A DNA stretch of 64,000 bases, from NCBI GenBank assembly GCA_902363835.1, contig CABJBM010000001.1, forward strand, positions 124,001-188,000, written 5' to 3'. The translations under genes were made by a program, and so were the position numbers. The stretch is from Lachnospiraceae bacterium. GTDB taxonomy: Bacteria; Bacillota; Clostridia; Lachnospirales; Lachnospiraceae. Shown one piece after another: positions 34,776-43,149 of the stretch; the stretch's first letter is position 1; each line of letters begins with the position of its first letter. Under the pieces are notes generated by a model. It had not been told where the DNA came from and did no database searches. It saw nothing but the letters and a program-made list of their open reading frames with translations.

Positions 34776-36065
34776 TTATTTTTTCGGCATAAGTGCTTTT
34801 GTGCCGCCCATATAGGGCTGTAAAGCTTCCGGAATCTTCACGGTTCCGTCTGCCTGTAAATTGTTTTCCAGGAAGGCGATCAGCATTCTTGGAGGAGCAG
34901 CTACGGTGTTGTTTAAGGTATGGGCAAAATACTTTCTTCCATCTTCCCCGGCAACGCGGATTTTCAGCCTTCTTGCCTGGGCATCGCCTAAGTTAGAACA
35001 GCTTCCCACCTCAAAATACTTCTTCTGTCTTGGAGACCATGCTTCCACATCCACGGACTTCACCTTTAAATCCGCCAGATCTCCGGAACAGCATTCCAGG
35101 GTTCTTACCGGGATATCCAAAGAGCGGAACAGGTCAACGGTATTCTGCCATAATTTCTCATACCAATCCATACTTTCTTCCGGTTTGCACACAACGATCA
35201 TTTCCTGCTTTTCAAACTGGTGGATCCGGTACACTCCCCTCTCCTCCAGGCCATGGGCACCTTTCTCCTTACGGAAGCATGGAGAATAACTGGTCAGGGT
35301 CTGAGGAAGCTTTTCTTCCGGAAGGATGGTATCAATGAATTTTCCGATCATGGAATGCTCGCTGGTTCCGATCAGGTATAAATCCTCTCCTTCGATCTTA
35401 TACATCATGGCATCCATTTCAGCAAAGCTCATAACACCGGTCACTACTTCACTGCGGATCATAAAAGGAGGAACGCAGTAGGTAAATCCCCTGTTAATCA
35501 TGAAATCCCTTGCATAGGAAAGTACGGAGGAATGGAGTCTTGCAATATCACCCATCAGGTAATAAAAACCGTTTCCTGCCACCTTTCTTGCACTGTCAAG
35601 GTCAATGCCGTCAAAGCTCTCCATGATGTCCGTATGATATGGGATATCAAACTCAGGAACAACCGGTTCGCCGTAACGCTGTACTTCTACGTTCTCACTG
35701 TCATCCTTACCAATGGGAACACTGGGATCAATGATATTCGGAATGGTCATCATGATCTTTTTGATTCTTTCATCCAGGTCATGCTCCGTTTCTTCCAACT
35801 GAGCCAGATGTTCAGAAGCGTCGGTTACTTTCTTCTTCATCTCCTCTGCTTCATCTTTCTTCCCCTGTCCCATTAAGGCGCCAATCTGTTTGGAAAGTTT
35901 GTTGCGTTCAGCCCTTAAGGCATCCCCTTCCTGCTTTGCTGCACGGTTCTTCTCATCAAGTTCAATGACTTCGTCAACTAACGACAGCTTGCTGTCCTGG
36001 AATTTATTTTTAATATTTTCCTTTACAATTTCAGGATTTTCTCTTACAAACTTTAAATCTAACAT
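34776..36065 (-). CDS. serS: Serine--tRNA ligase
   Basis: A 429-residue class II synthetase. An N-terminal antiparallel coiled-coil arm (residues about 30-105) binds the long variable arm of tRNA-Ser. The catalytic motifs include IGTSEHSMIGKFID, CFRKEKGAHGLEERGVYRIH (motif 2) and HTLNNTVAAPPRMLIAFLEN (motif 3). Length is normal. No T-box leader is found in the short upstream gap; it has its own terminator and so is a single-gene unit. Confidence 0.97.
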   Translation of the reverse strand: MLDLKFVRENPEIVKENIKNKFQDSKLSLVDEVIELDEKNRAAKQEGDALRAERNKLSKQIGALMGQGKKDEAEEMKKKVTDASEHLAQLEETEHDLDERIKKIMMTIPNIIDPSVPIGKDDSENVEVQRYGEPVVPEFDIPYHTDIMESFDGIDLDSARKVAGNGFYYLMGDIARLHSSVLSYARDFMINRGFTYCVPPFMIRSEVVTGVMSFAEMDAMMYKIEGEDLYLIGTSEHSMIGKFIDTILPEEKLPQTLTSYSPCFRKEKGAHGLEERGVYRIHQFEKQEMIVVCKPEESMDWYEKLWQNTVDLFRSLDIPVRTLECCSGDLADLKVKSVDVEAWSPRQKKYFEVGSCSNLGDAQARRLKIRVAGEDGRKYFAHTLNNTVAAPPRMLIAFLENNLQADGTVKIPEALQPYMGGTKALMPKK

Positions 36066-36141
36066 GGTATTCCTCCTGGTTTTTCCTCAATATTCTCTGC
36101 GAAAGTTGTCCCGCATAATAATCTGCCGTTGATTATACTAC

Positions 36142-36168
36142 AAAAAAAGGGCAAAGAAAAGCCCCTTT
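36142..36168 (-). terminator. Terminator after the pyridoxal kinase gene
   Basis: Sense strand AAAGGGGC, 8-base loop, GCCCTTT then four more T. Directly after its T-tract is TATAAT (36137-36132), a candidate -10 for serS, but without a good -35. Confidence 0.7.
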
Positions 36169-36219
36169 CCTAAAATTCCCCTTTTCTGTTCACCCTTTCC
36201 TGCATTTCCATGTTCATTC

Positions 36220-37059
36220 TTATTTTCCAATGAGCAAAGAAAGGATTTCTTCAAAGCACACTCCGTTTTTCACCGGGACATGAAGCTGGTCGGATTTTAA
36301 AATGCAGGCTTTTACAAAACGGGCTGCTTTTTTCACAGCATCTGTCAGAGGGAGGCCTTTCACAGCCTCGGCCGCCAGGATGCTGGAAAACACATCTCCT
36401 GTTCCCGGCCGTTCCGTTCCAACATGAAGAGAACGCAGAAACCGGGTCTCCCGGCCTTTCTCCGCCACTACATTCGTCACATAGCTGCCTTCCCTTACGC
36501 CTGTGATCACCACAAAAGCCGGTCCCATACCCATTATTTCCTCAGCCATTGCAAGAAGCTCTGAACGCTTCCAGCCCTCCGGACGGTATTCTCTTCCGGT
36601 GAGAATGCAGGCTTCTGTCAGATTGGGAGTCACAATGTCTCCAAATCCCACCAGTTCCTTCATTCGGCTGCACATCTTTTCCGTATAGGTCTGATAAGCT
36701 TTTCCGTGATCTCCCATAATGGGATCCACTAAAACTGTTGTTTCCGGTGTGCCAAAATCCTTAATCATGTCAATGACAATTCCGATCTGTTCCTCGGAAC
36801 CTAAAAATCCGCTGTAGATTCCGTCAAAGGTCAAGTCCAGCTTTTTCCACTGTTCCACATACAAAGGCATTTTCTCCGTATAATCATCGAAAAAATAGGT
36901 GGAAAATCCGGTATGGTTGGATAAAATGGAGGTGGGAACCGGACAGCACTGGACTTTTAAGGCTGAGAGAATGGGAAGGGCCACCGTTAAGGAACAGCGG
37001 CCATATCCCGATAAGTCATGAATGACAGCAATTTTTTTCTGATGTTTTTCTGATGTCAT
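36220..37059 (-). CDS. pdxY: Pyridoxal/pyridoxamine kinase
   Basis: A 279-residue ribokinase-fold kinase that phosphorylates B6 vitamers to pyridoxal 5'-phosphate forms. The start AVIHDLSGYGRCSLTVALPI, the metal/ATP site VDPIMGDHGKAYQTYT, and RPGTGDVFSSILAAE (catalytic Asp in GTGD) are typical of PdxY/PdxK. It follows an ECF transporter S-component gene by 14 bp, suggesting uptake plus trapping of a B6 vitamer. The alternative, hydroxymethylpyrimidine kinase, is less likely from motif spacing. Confidence 0.87.
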   Translation of the reverse strand: MTSEKHQKKIAVIHDLSGYGRCSLTVALPILSALKVQCCPVPTSILSNHTGFSTYFFDDYTEKMPLYVEQWKKLDLTFDGIYSGFLGSEEQIGIVIDMIKDFGTPETTVLVDPIMGDHGKAYQTYTEKMCSRMKELVGFGDIVTPNLTEACILTGREYRPEGWKRSELLAMAEEIMGMGPAFVVITGVREGSYVTNVVAEKGRETRFLRSLHVGTERPGTGDVFSSILAAEAVKGLPLTDAVKKAARFVKACILKSDQLHVPVKNGVCFEEILSLLIGK

Positions 37060-37073
37060 AAAAGCTAAGGCTC

Positions 37074-37661
37074 CTAATAAATTTTTGTAAATAATCCGGA
37101 TCTGACCAATGCATTCCGCAAAGGCATATAAATGATGACGGAAACAATGGTGGAGGTTATGGCATTAATGGAGGTTGATGCAACGTTCCATGCCAGCGCC
37201 AGCTCTGCCGCCGGTTTTCCCAGGATCAGAAGCTTGTAATAATATCCTACCAGGGGATCAAAGATCACGTTAAACAAAAGACCTCCTGCAGCGGCCACAA
37301 TGGTCCAGGTCATTATATGGTTTTTATCAGCGGATTCATTGATCCTGCCGATTTTATGGGCCAGAAATCCGGTGATAAGGCCAATGCACAGTTTTAGGAT
37401 AAAGGTCTTTGGCGCATATATGACGTAAACCGGATCAAAGAGATCTCCTATGGTCATGCCGATAGCACCGCCTAATCCGCCGTACAGTCCGCCTATTAAA
37501 AGCGCTCCCAAAACGCAGACCGCATTTCCCAGATGAATGGATGTGGCGTCTCCTCCCGGAAGCGTGATCTTAAATTGCAGGAATGTAAATACTACGTAGG
37601 ACATGGCTGCAAACAGCCCCGTCAGTGCGACTTTATAAATCCTGTTGTTTGTTTTACTCAT
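37074..37661 (-). CDS. ECF transporter S component, probably for a B6 vitamer
   Basis: A 195-residue integral membrane protein with about six hydrophobic helices. The N terminus VALTGLFAAMSYVVFTF has the AxxxA-type helix 1 of ECF S components that contacts EcfT, and GNAVCVLGALLIGGLYGGLG is family-typical. Specificity is inferred from the neighbour: a pyridoxal kinase gene 14 bp downstream argues for pyridoxine-type substrates (PdxU-like). thiN upstream would allow a thiamine-related ligand, but the key ThiT residues are not seen. The energising EcfAAT genes are elsewhere. Confidence 0.75.
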   Translation of the reverse strand: MSKTNNRIYKVALTGLFAAMSYVVFTFLQFKITLPGGDATSIHLGNAVCVLGALLIGGLYGGLGGAIGMTIGDLFDPVYVIYAPKTFILKLCIGLITGFLAHKIGRINESADKNHIMTWTIVAAAGGLLFNVIFDPLVGYYYKLLILGKPAAELALAWNVASTSINAITSTIVSVIIYMPLRNALVRSGLFTKIY

Positions 37662-37728
37662 TGGTAATTCCTCCCTTGCTGCTTTTGTTGTTCTTTATCT
37701 TAGCATGCAAGTGGAGTGATATAAATAT

Positions 37729-37759
37729 CCAGTTTTGATATATTAAACCATACCAGTTT
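37729..37759. promoter_or_regulatory. Direct repeats CCAGTTT upstream of the ECF/pyridoxal kinase genes
   Basis: Plus strand CCAGTTT at 37729 and again at 37753, 24 bp apart, in the thiN-ECF gap. On the sense strand AAACTGGTATGG and AAAACTGGATAT. They are placed like a MocR/PdxR-type operator, which often uses direct repeats, but I see no regulator gene in the window. Confidence 0.3.
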
Positions 37760-38573
37760 AATCATGGGATTCAATGCAGATCAGGATGCCGGATTCAAAG
37801 TCAATGGTACCTTCCGGACCGGTCAGCTCATTGCTGATACAAAGGCTGGTTCCCAGATCAATATCCTTTTCAGAAAGGGGGTATTTGAATCCGGTCAATG
37901 TAATCTTCTTCACCTCTCCGCACAAGGGGAGAAAGGAAATGTATTTCCCCCATAATGCTTCAGACTGAAACGTCCTTCCCTTATTGATCACGGTGATCCA
38001 GTTTTTTTCATCCACAATGGAAGCTTCCACGCCTTTTTTCAGGCAGGCATAAAGAAGATGGAGATTGCCGATAAAATGGTCCATCCTTCCTCCGGTAGCC
38101 CCCAGGAGGATCAGCCTGGAACAGCCAAGGCCTATGGCGGTATTTAAGGCAAGTTCCGTATCGGTTTCATCTTTTTCCGGTTTGTGAATTTCCCAGGTAA
38201 TCTCCTCCTGGCTGCTTTTGTATTCAGCCAGGACATCCTCTGACACCGTATCAAAATCCCCCACAATGGCGTCCGGTTTTAAATGGAGTCTGGAAAGGGC
38301 CGTAAGCCCCCCATCCACTGCAATGATTTTATCAAAGCTTCTGTTTTCCAGAAATTTGCCGGCAAATCCATAATCCATGGTTCCTCCGGTAACCACCAGG
38401 CCTGTAATTTCCTTATTCTTGTCCATACTTTCCGGACATAAAGGTATGCCTGCAAGGCGTTCCTTATTCTTGTCCATGCTTTCCGGACATAAAGGTATGC
38501 CTGCAAGGCGTTCCTTATTCTTGTCCATACTTTCTGGACATAAAGGTATGCTTATAATGCGCTCTTTTTTCAC
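37758..38573 (-). CDS. thiN: Thiamine pyrophosphokinase with repeat-derived N-terminal extension
   Basis: A 271-residue enzyme that converts thiamine to thiamine pyrophosphate. The catalytic part begins near residue 58 (GLVVTGGTMDYGFAGKF) and shows IAVDGGLTAL, AIVGDFDTVSED, KDETDTELAL and LGATGGRMDHFIGNLHL, all typical of ThiN. Before it lie three in-frame copies of a 17-residue repeat (IPLCPESMDKNKERLAG), coded by the 51-bp DNA repeat at 38409-38561. Without them the protein would have the usual ~215 residues. The start is GTG at 38573, overlapping the rpe stop (GTGA) with GAGGA upstream. Confidence 0.9.
   Translation of the reverse strand: MKKERIISIPLCPESMDKNKERLAGIPLCPESMDKNKERLAGIPLCPESMDKNKEITGLVVTGGTMDYGFAGKFLENRSFDKIIAVDGGLTALSRLHLKPDAIVGDFDTVSEDVLAEYKSSQEEITWEIHKPEKDETDTELALNTAIGLGCSRLILLGATGGRMDHFIGNLHLLYACLKKGVEASIVDEKNWITVINKGRTFQSEALWGKYISFLPLCGEVKKITLTGFKYPLSEKDIDLGTSLCISNELTGPEGTIDFESGILICIESHD
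38409..38561 (-). repeat. Family-1 repeat, locus A: three 51-bp units inside thiN
   Basis: Units at 38409-38459, 38460-38510 and 38511-38561. In the sense direction each has hairpin 1 GCCT-TGC-AGGC, the linker ATACCTTTA, hairpin 2 TGTCCG-7 bases-TGGACA and the purine-rich linker AGAATAAGGAA. The third unit (the 5'-most in the sense direction) has a decayed hairpin 1 but keeps hairpin 2 (TGTCCA/TGGACA). The array is exactly 3x17 codons, so it keeps the thiN frame. Confidence 0.93.
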
Positions 38574-39232
38574 CCTTCATATTCCTCAAATATTTTTAAA
38601 AATGCCTTTGTATTGGCAGCCGCATTTCCTTTAAATACGGCTGAACCGGCCACAAATACGTTGGCGCCTGCTTCAATCAGCTCTCTCACATTCTCACAGG
38701 TCACGCCTCCGTCAACCTGAATATCTGTCTCCAGATTCCGCTCTCTGCAAATGCGCCTTAGGGCTCTTACTTTATCCAGAGTATAAGGAATGAATTTCTG
38801 TCCGCCAAAACCCGGATTAACGGTCATGATTAAAACCATATCCACTTCCGGCAGAATAAAATCCAGGACAGATAAGGGAGTCGCGGGGTTAAGGGCCACC
38901 CCTGCCTTACATCCTGCTTCCTTGATCTGATTAATGGTGCGATCCAGATGGTTACAGGCTTCCGCATGGACGCAAATAAGGTCAGCCCCCGCTGCTTTGA
39001 TATCATCAATATATCTTCCTGGTTCCTCAACCATCATGTGAACATCAAATATCCGGTCCGTACAGCCCCGCAGGCTTCCGATGACCGGCATTCCAAATGA
39101 AATGCTGGGCACAAATGCCCCATCCATCACATCCAGATGAATGTACTGGGCTCCTGCTTCCGCCACCTCTGCTACCTGCTGTCCAAGAATTTTAAAGTCC
39201 GCCGCTAATATGGAAGGGGCAAGTTTAAGCAT
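38570..39232 (-). CDS. rpe: Ribulose-phosphate 3-epimerase
   Basis: A 220-residue TIM-barrel enzyme interconverting ribulose-5-phosphate and xylulose-5-phosphate. LAPSILAADF, HLDVMDGAFVPSISFG, VNPGFGGQKFIPYTL (metal and catalytic residues) and IQVDGGVTCENV are diagnostic. It overlaps thiN by 4 bp and follows rsgA by 1 bp, in the usual prkC-rsgA-rpe-thiN order. Confidence 0.96.
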   Translation of the reverse strand: MLKLAPSILAADFKILGQQVAEVAEAGAQYIHLDVMDGAFVPSISFGMPVIGSLRGCTDRIFDVHMMVEEPGRYIDDIKAAGADLICVHAEACNHLDRTINQIKEAGCKAGVALNPATPLSVLDFILPEVDMVLIMTVNPGFGGQKFIPYTLDKVRALRRICRERNLETDIQVDGGVTCENVRELIEAGANVFVAGSAVFKGNAAANTKAFLKIFEEYEG

Positions 39233-39233
39233 A

Positions 39234-40112
39234 TTAATATCTCCTTTTCTCCTTTAGTTCCTGATATAAAAGCCGGTAGTTTTCATATCGGCTTCTGTTT
39301 ATTTTTCCTTCTTCCACAGCATCTTTTACGCCGCAGGTCTTTTCTCCCATATGCACGCAGCCAAGAAACCGGCAGCCAGCCTCATAGGGTTCAAATTCCG
39401 GAAAATAATCTTTCAGCCTGCCGCACTCCAGGTCTTCCAGGTACATGGAGCTAAACCCCGGCGTATCCATCAGGTACGTATCCCGTCCCATGCCAAAAAG
39501 CTCTGAATGTCTGGTGGTGTGCTTTCCCCGCTGAATCTTTTCGCTGATATTTGCAGTCTCCATATCCGCCTGGGGATAGAGGAGGTTGGTTAAGGAGGAC
39601 TTTCCCACTCCGGAAGGCCCTGCAAGAACCGTGGTTTTTCCAAGCACCAGATCCTTAACCTCCTGGATTCCCTGCTTGTCATAGGTGCTGGTAAAATATA
39701 CGGGATAACCTGCAGCACCATAGATTTCTCCAAAAGCCATTTTTTTTTCATTTCCTGCTAAATCAATTTTGTTAAAACAGATTTTTACAGGAACCTCCTG
39801 AACCTCCATCATAACCAGAAAACGATCCAGAAGATTTAAGTTGGGTTCCGGATGGGTAATGGAAAACAGCACCAGAGCCTGATCCACATTGGCTACGGCC
39901 GGGCGGACCAGGGCATTTTTCCTGGGCAGGATCAGGTCAATATTTCCTTTCATTTCCACGCTGTCCAGAACAGAAAATTCCACATCATCCCCAACCAGAG
40001 GTTTCACGTTTTTATTGCGGAAAATGCCCTTTGCCTTACATTCATAAATGTTTTCATCCTCACCATGGACGTAGTAAAAGCCTGCAATTCCTTTCAAAAT
40101 TTTTCCTGTCAT
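39234..40112 (-). CDS. rsgA: Small ribosomal subunit biogenesis GTPase RsgA
   Basis: A 292-residue circularly permuted GTPase acting late in 30S maturation. It has an N-terminal OB fold, then G4 CFNKIDLA, G1 LAGPSGVGKSSLTN, G2/G3 HTTRHSELF and MDTPGFSS, and a C-terminal zinc motif (C-x5-C-x-H in GCRFLGCVHMGEKTC). It follows prkC by 9 bp. Confidence 0.95.
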   Translation of the reverse strand: MTGKILKGIAGFYYVHGEDENIYECKAKGIFRNKNVKPLVGDDVEFSVLDSVEMKGNIDLILPRKNALVRPAVANVDQALVLFSITHPEPNLNLLDRFLVMMEVQEVPVKICFNKIDLAGNEKKMAFGEIYGAAGYPVYFTSTYDKQGIQEVKDLVLGKTTVLAGPSGVGKSSLTNLLYPQADMETANISEKIQRGKHTTRHSELFGMGRDTYLMDTPGFSSMYLEDLECGRLKDYFPEFEPYEAGCRFLGCVHMGEKTCGVKDAVEEGKINRSRYENYRLLYQELKEKRRY

Positions 40113-40121
40113 ATATTTTCC

Positions 40122-42281
40122 TTATGATTGGGGAACCGGAATAAATGTGATGGAGTAAGAATTGATCACATCACCAGTCTCCACATTCACGATCTCTACG
40201 GTTCCGCTGGTAACACCGTAAGCGCCTTCTATATTTTTAAATGATACGGGAAGCATCTGGTCACCTGTCATGGTAACAGGTCCCATAAGCTCTCTGACTT
40301 CGTCTTTTCCATTGACCGACTGCCTCAGCTGTATCTTTAAGGTAAGCTGGGTGCTGCCGGAGCCTGGCCCAATGATGTTTTGAAGGGCATAGGACTTGTC
40401 AATGGAAGCCAGATATTTGTCTTTGGCCCGCTGGGCCGTTCCGCTGCTGACAACAAAATTCACGGCAGTTCCGGCTTCCACCTGGCTGTCTGCGGTTAAG
40501 GACTGGCTGATAACACTGCCAAGGGGAACCGTCTCTGAGGCTGCTTCAGTAACAGTTCCAGGGACTAAGCCCACGTCAGCCAGCATTTCCAAAGCCAGTT
40601 CCTCGGTCTGGCCGGTAATATTCGGTACGGTAACAGGATTGGCAAGAGCCGGGCCTATGCTTAAAACCAGGGTTACGGTCTCTCCTTCTTTTGCCTGGGA
40701 AGGGCTGTAGCTGACCACATATCCTGCTGCTATGGTATCATTGTTCTTTTGCTCCACATTGACAATCAGGCCGCTGCCCTCCAGCGCTGATTTTGCGGAA
40801 GTGCCATCCATCTTTTCAAGGCCAAGCTTTGTCAAGTCAATGGTCGCGTGTTCCGGTCCCTTGCTGACCACCACATAGACAGCTGAATACTTATCAATTA
40901 CAGTGCCCTCCGACGGATCCTGGGATACAATATCCCCTTTGTCAATGGTATCATCAAATACGTAATCGCTGACCTTCATATACAGTCCGCCGTTGTCCTT
41001 TAATTTCTGTTCTGCAATATCCGTTGCCAGTCCAACAACGCTTGTCATTTTTACCTTTTTGTCACTTAAGGTTTCTTCCGTAGAAATCTCCGCCGTTGAT
41101 TCAGTTTCCTTGGGAGAACCGGAGCGGAACAAACCGCTTACCTTGGAGAACACAATGATCAGCACGATCACAATGAGGATGGCCACAACAACACCTGCCG
41201 CAGTTAAAAGCCGTTCGATTTTAGGATTGATGTCATCGTCAGAATCTTGTTTTCTGGTTCTTCCATTAACAGGCTGCCCACCTGTGTTCTTTTCCATGCG
41301 GTGTTCCGGTCTCTGCTCCTGATTTCTGCTGACCTTGCGGCCGGCCACAGGCTCTGCCTGTATTTTCCGTCCGGAACGGATCTGTTCCAGCTCCGGCTTT
41401 CCGATGATGACTGTCTGGGAGTCATCCACCTGGGAATTGTACTGGACAAAATCCCCGTCAGGATTGGCAAGTGCCTTGCGCAAGTCGGATATGACCTCCT
41501 GCATGCTTCCATAACGATACTCCGGCTTCTTTTCCGTACACTTTAAAATGATATTTTCAAGCCCTACGGGAATGTTTTCATTATAAAAACTGGGCGGTGT
41601 TATGGGGTCCTCCAAGTGGGCCAGGGCAACAGTCACCGTATTATCTCCCAGAAAGGGAACGCGGCCGGCCACCATTTCATACATGGTGATTCCCAGAGAA
41701 TAAACATCACTTCTGACATCGCTGTAACCGCCTCTTGCCTGTTCCGGCGATATGTAATGGACAGAGCCTACTGCAGTAGCGCTTAAGGTCTGGGAAGAGG
41801 CAGCCCGGGCAATGCCGAAATCAGCCACTTTTACCTTTCCATCTCTGGCAATGATAATATTCTGAGGCTTGATGTCCCGGTGTATGATCCCCTGTTCATG
41901 GGCTGCTGCGATTCCCTGTGCAACAGAAATTGCAACACCAATGGCTTCCTTCACATCAAGACAGCCCTTTTTTGAAATATAATTTTTCAGCGTAATTCCT
42001 TCAATCAGTTCCATGACAATGTAATGGAGGTTCCCTTCGTCAACTACATCATAAATGTTTACAATGTTGGGATGGGAAAGGCGGGCAGCCGCCTGGGCCT
42101 CCATTTTAAATTTGCCGACAAAATTGTTATCCAAACTGAATTCTTCTTTTAATACCTTTATGGCGACAGGGCGGTTTAATTTATGGCACAGGGCCTTATA
42201 CACATCTGACATCCCGCCGGAACCGATCTGTTCCAGTATTTCATATCTGTCCTGTAAAAATGTCCCCGGTCTCAAGATCAT
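40122..42281 (-). CDS. prkC: Ser/Thr protein kinase with PASTA domains
   Basis: A 719-residue single-pass membrane kinase that senses muropeptides or lipid II. The kinase domain (residues about 13-275) has GSGGMSDVYKA, VAIKVLKEE, HRDIKPQNII and DFGIARA, with a GSVHYISPEQARGG activation loop. A transmembrane helix lies near residues 360-380 (AAGVVVAILIVIVLIIVF). Three PASTA repeats follow (about 397-465, 466-535, 536-610), then a ~100-residue C-terminal domain. It overlaps the phosphatase gene by 4 bp; the pair controls growth and germination in Firmicutes. Confidence 0.95.
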   Translation of the reverse strand: MILRPGTFLQDRYEILEQIGSGGMSDVYKALCHKLNRPVAIKVLKEEFSLDNNFVGKFKMEAQAAARLSHPNIVNIYDVVDEGNLHYIVMELIEGITLKNYISKKGCLDVKEAIGVAISVAQGIAAAHEQGIIHRDIKPQNIIIARDGKVKVADFGIARAASSQTLSATAVGSVHYISPEQARGGYSDVRSDVYSLGITMYEMVAGRVPFLGDNTVTVALAHLEDPITPPSFYNENIPVGLENIILKCTEKKPEYRYGSMQEVISDLRKALANPDGDFVQYNSQVDDSQTVIIGKPELEQIRSGRKIQAEPVAGRKVSRNQEQRPEHRMEKNTGGQPVNGRTRKQDSDDDINPKIERLLTAAGVVVAILIVIVLIIVFSKVSGLFRSGSPKETESTAEISTEETLSDKKVKMTSVVGLATDIAEQKLKDNGGLYMKVSDYVFDDTIDKGDIVSQDPSEGTVIDKYSAVYVVVSKGPEHATIDLTKLGLEKMDGTSAKSALEGSGLIVNVEQKNNDTIAAGYVVSYSPSQAKEGETVTLVLSIGPALANPVTVPNITGQTEELALEMLADVGLVPGTVTEAASETVPLGSVISQSLTADSQVEAGTAVNFVVSSGTAQRAKDKYLASIDKSYALQNIIGPGSGSTQLTLKIQLRQSVNGKDEVRELMGPVTMTGDQMLPVSFKNIEGAYGVTSGTVEIVNVETGDVINSYSITFIPVPQS

Positions 42282-43021
42282 AAGCTTACCTCCCCGCCAA
42301 TTTCAGGTTCAATTAAAACAACTGCTATGTTGTCCTTTCCCCCATTGTCATTGGCTACTGTAATTAATTTTTCTGCCTTTTCCGGCAGCTCCAGTTCTGA
42401 GCAGATAATTTCTTCCATCTCAGCGTCCTCAAGCATATTGCTGAGTCCATCGGAACACATGAGTACATAATCTCCCGGCTCCAGGCTGACTTCAAAAAAA
42501 TCAATCTCCAGCTTATCCTCTGTACCAACCGCTCTTGTTATAATGTTCTTTTTTTCCCGGTAATCCCGGCTTCCACGTTCCAGCTGGCCTAAAGACACCA
42601 GCTCTTCCACGTAGGAATGATCCTTTGTGATCTGCTGCAGCCGGTTCCTTACCAGATACAGCCGGCTGTCTCCAACATTAGCCACATACATGATAGAACC
42701 TTCAATCACTGCCGCCACCAGGGTGGTTCCCATGCCGTTTAATTCTGTGTTTTTTACGGATTCCTGGAATAGCATTCCATTGACCTTTAAGATCCCCTCC
42801 CGAAGAAGCGGAACAATCTCCGGCGAATCCGCCTGTTTTAAGTGATCCACCAGATTTTCGGCAATGTATCTGGAGGCATAATCCCCGGCCTGATGACCGC
42901 CCATGCCGTCTGCGACCAAAAAAAGATTGGGCAGAGTGCCCAAAGGCTCTGTCTGGGCATAGACATAATCCTGATTGGCCGTGCGGACTCTTCCGGTATC
43001 CGTCATAGCGCAAGCCTTCAT
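42278..43021 (-). CDS. prpC: PP2C-family Ser/Thr protein phosphatase
   Basis: A 247-residue metal-dependent phosphatase opposing PrkC. The PPM motifs are TDTGRVRTANQDYVY, FLVADGMGGHQAGDYAS, ANVGDSRLYLVR, DYVLMCSDGLSNML and GGKDNIAVVL, giving all metal-binding Asp residues. Length is standard. Its leader contains the second copy of the family-2 structured element, ending at the GAGGAAGTGAG ribosome site. Confidence 0.95.
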   Translation of the reverse strand: MKACAMTDTGRVRTANQDYVYAQTEPLGTLPNLFLVADGMGGHQAGDYASRYIAENLVDHLKQADSPEIVPLLREGILKVNGMLFQESVKNTELNGMGTTLVAAVIEGSIMYVANVGDSRLYLVRNRLQQITKDHSYVEELVSLGQLERGSRDYREKKNIITRAVGTEDKLEIDFFEVSLEPGDYVLMCSDGLSNMLEDAEMEEIICSELELPEKAEKLITVANDNGGKDNIAVVLIEPEIGGEVSL

Positions 43022-43041
43022 CGTTTCATTCTCACTTCCTC

Positions 43042-43149
43042 TTTATTTCTGTAAGCAATGAACCAGGCACAGAAACACTTACATTCCTGCATCTGGCCAA
43101 TGCCACAAGGGTCAAATACTACGCAGCTTCTTAAGGAGTATTTGACTCC
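43042..43149 (-). repeat. Dispersed structured element, family 2, copy 2 (rlmN-prpC gap)
   Basis: Closely similar to 4406-4512, same orientation relative to the downstream gene. Sense-strand hairpin arms GTCAAATACT (43146-43137) and AGTATTTGAC (43120-43111), then GGCCAGATGCAGGAATG, CCTGG and TTCATTGCTTACAGAAATAAA-like end before the prpC ribosome site. The element overlaps the last codons and stop of rlmN. Confidence 0.75.

Noticed and set aside
37662..37757. TPP or other riboswitch before the ECF transporter gene
   Set aside because: No THI-box (CTGAGA-type) sequence is seen; the gap is under 100 bp and holds only the CCAGTTT repeats.
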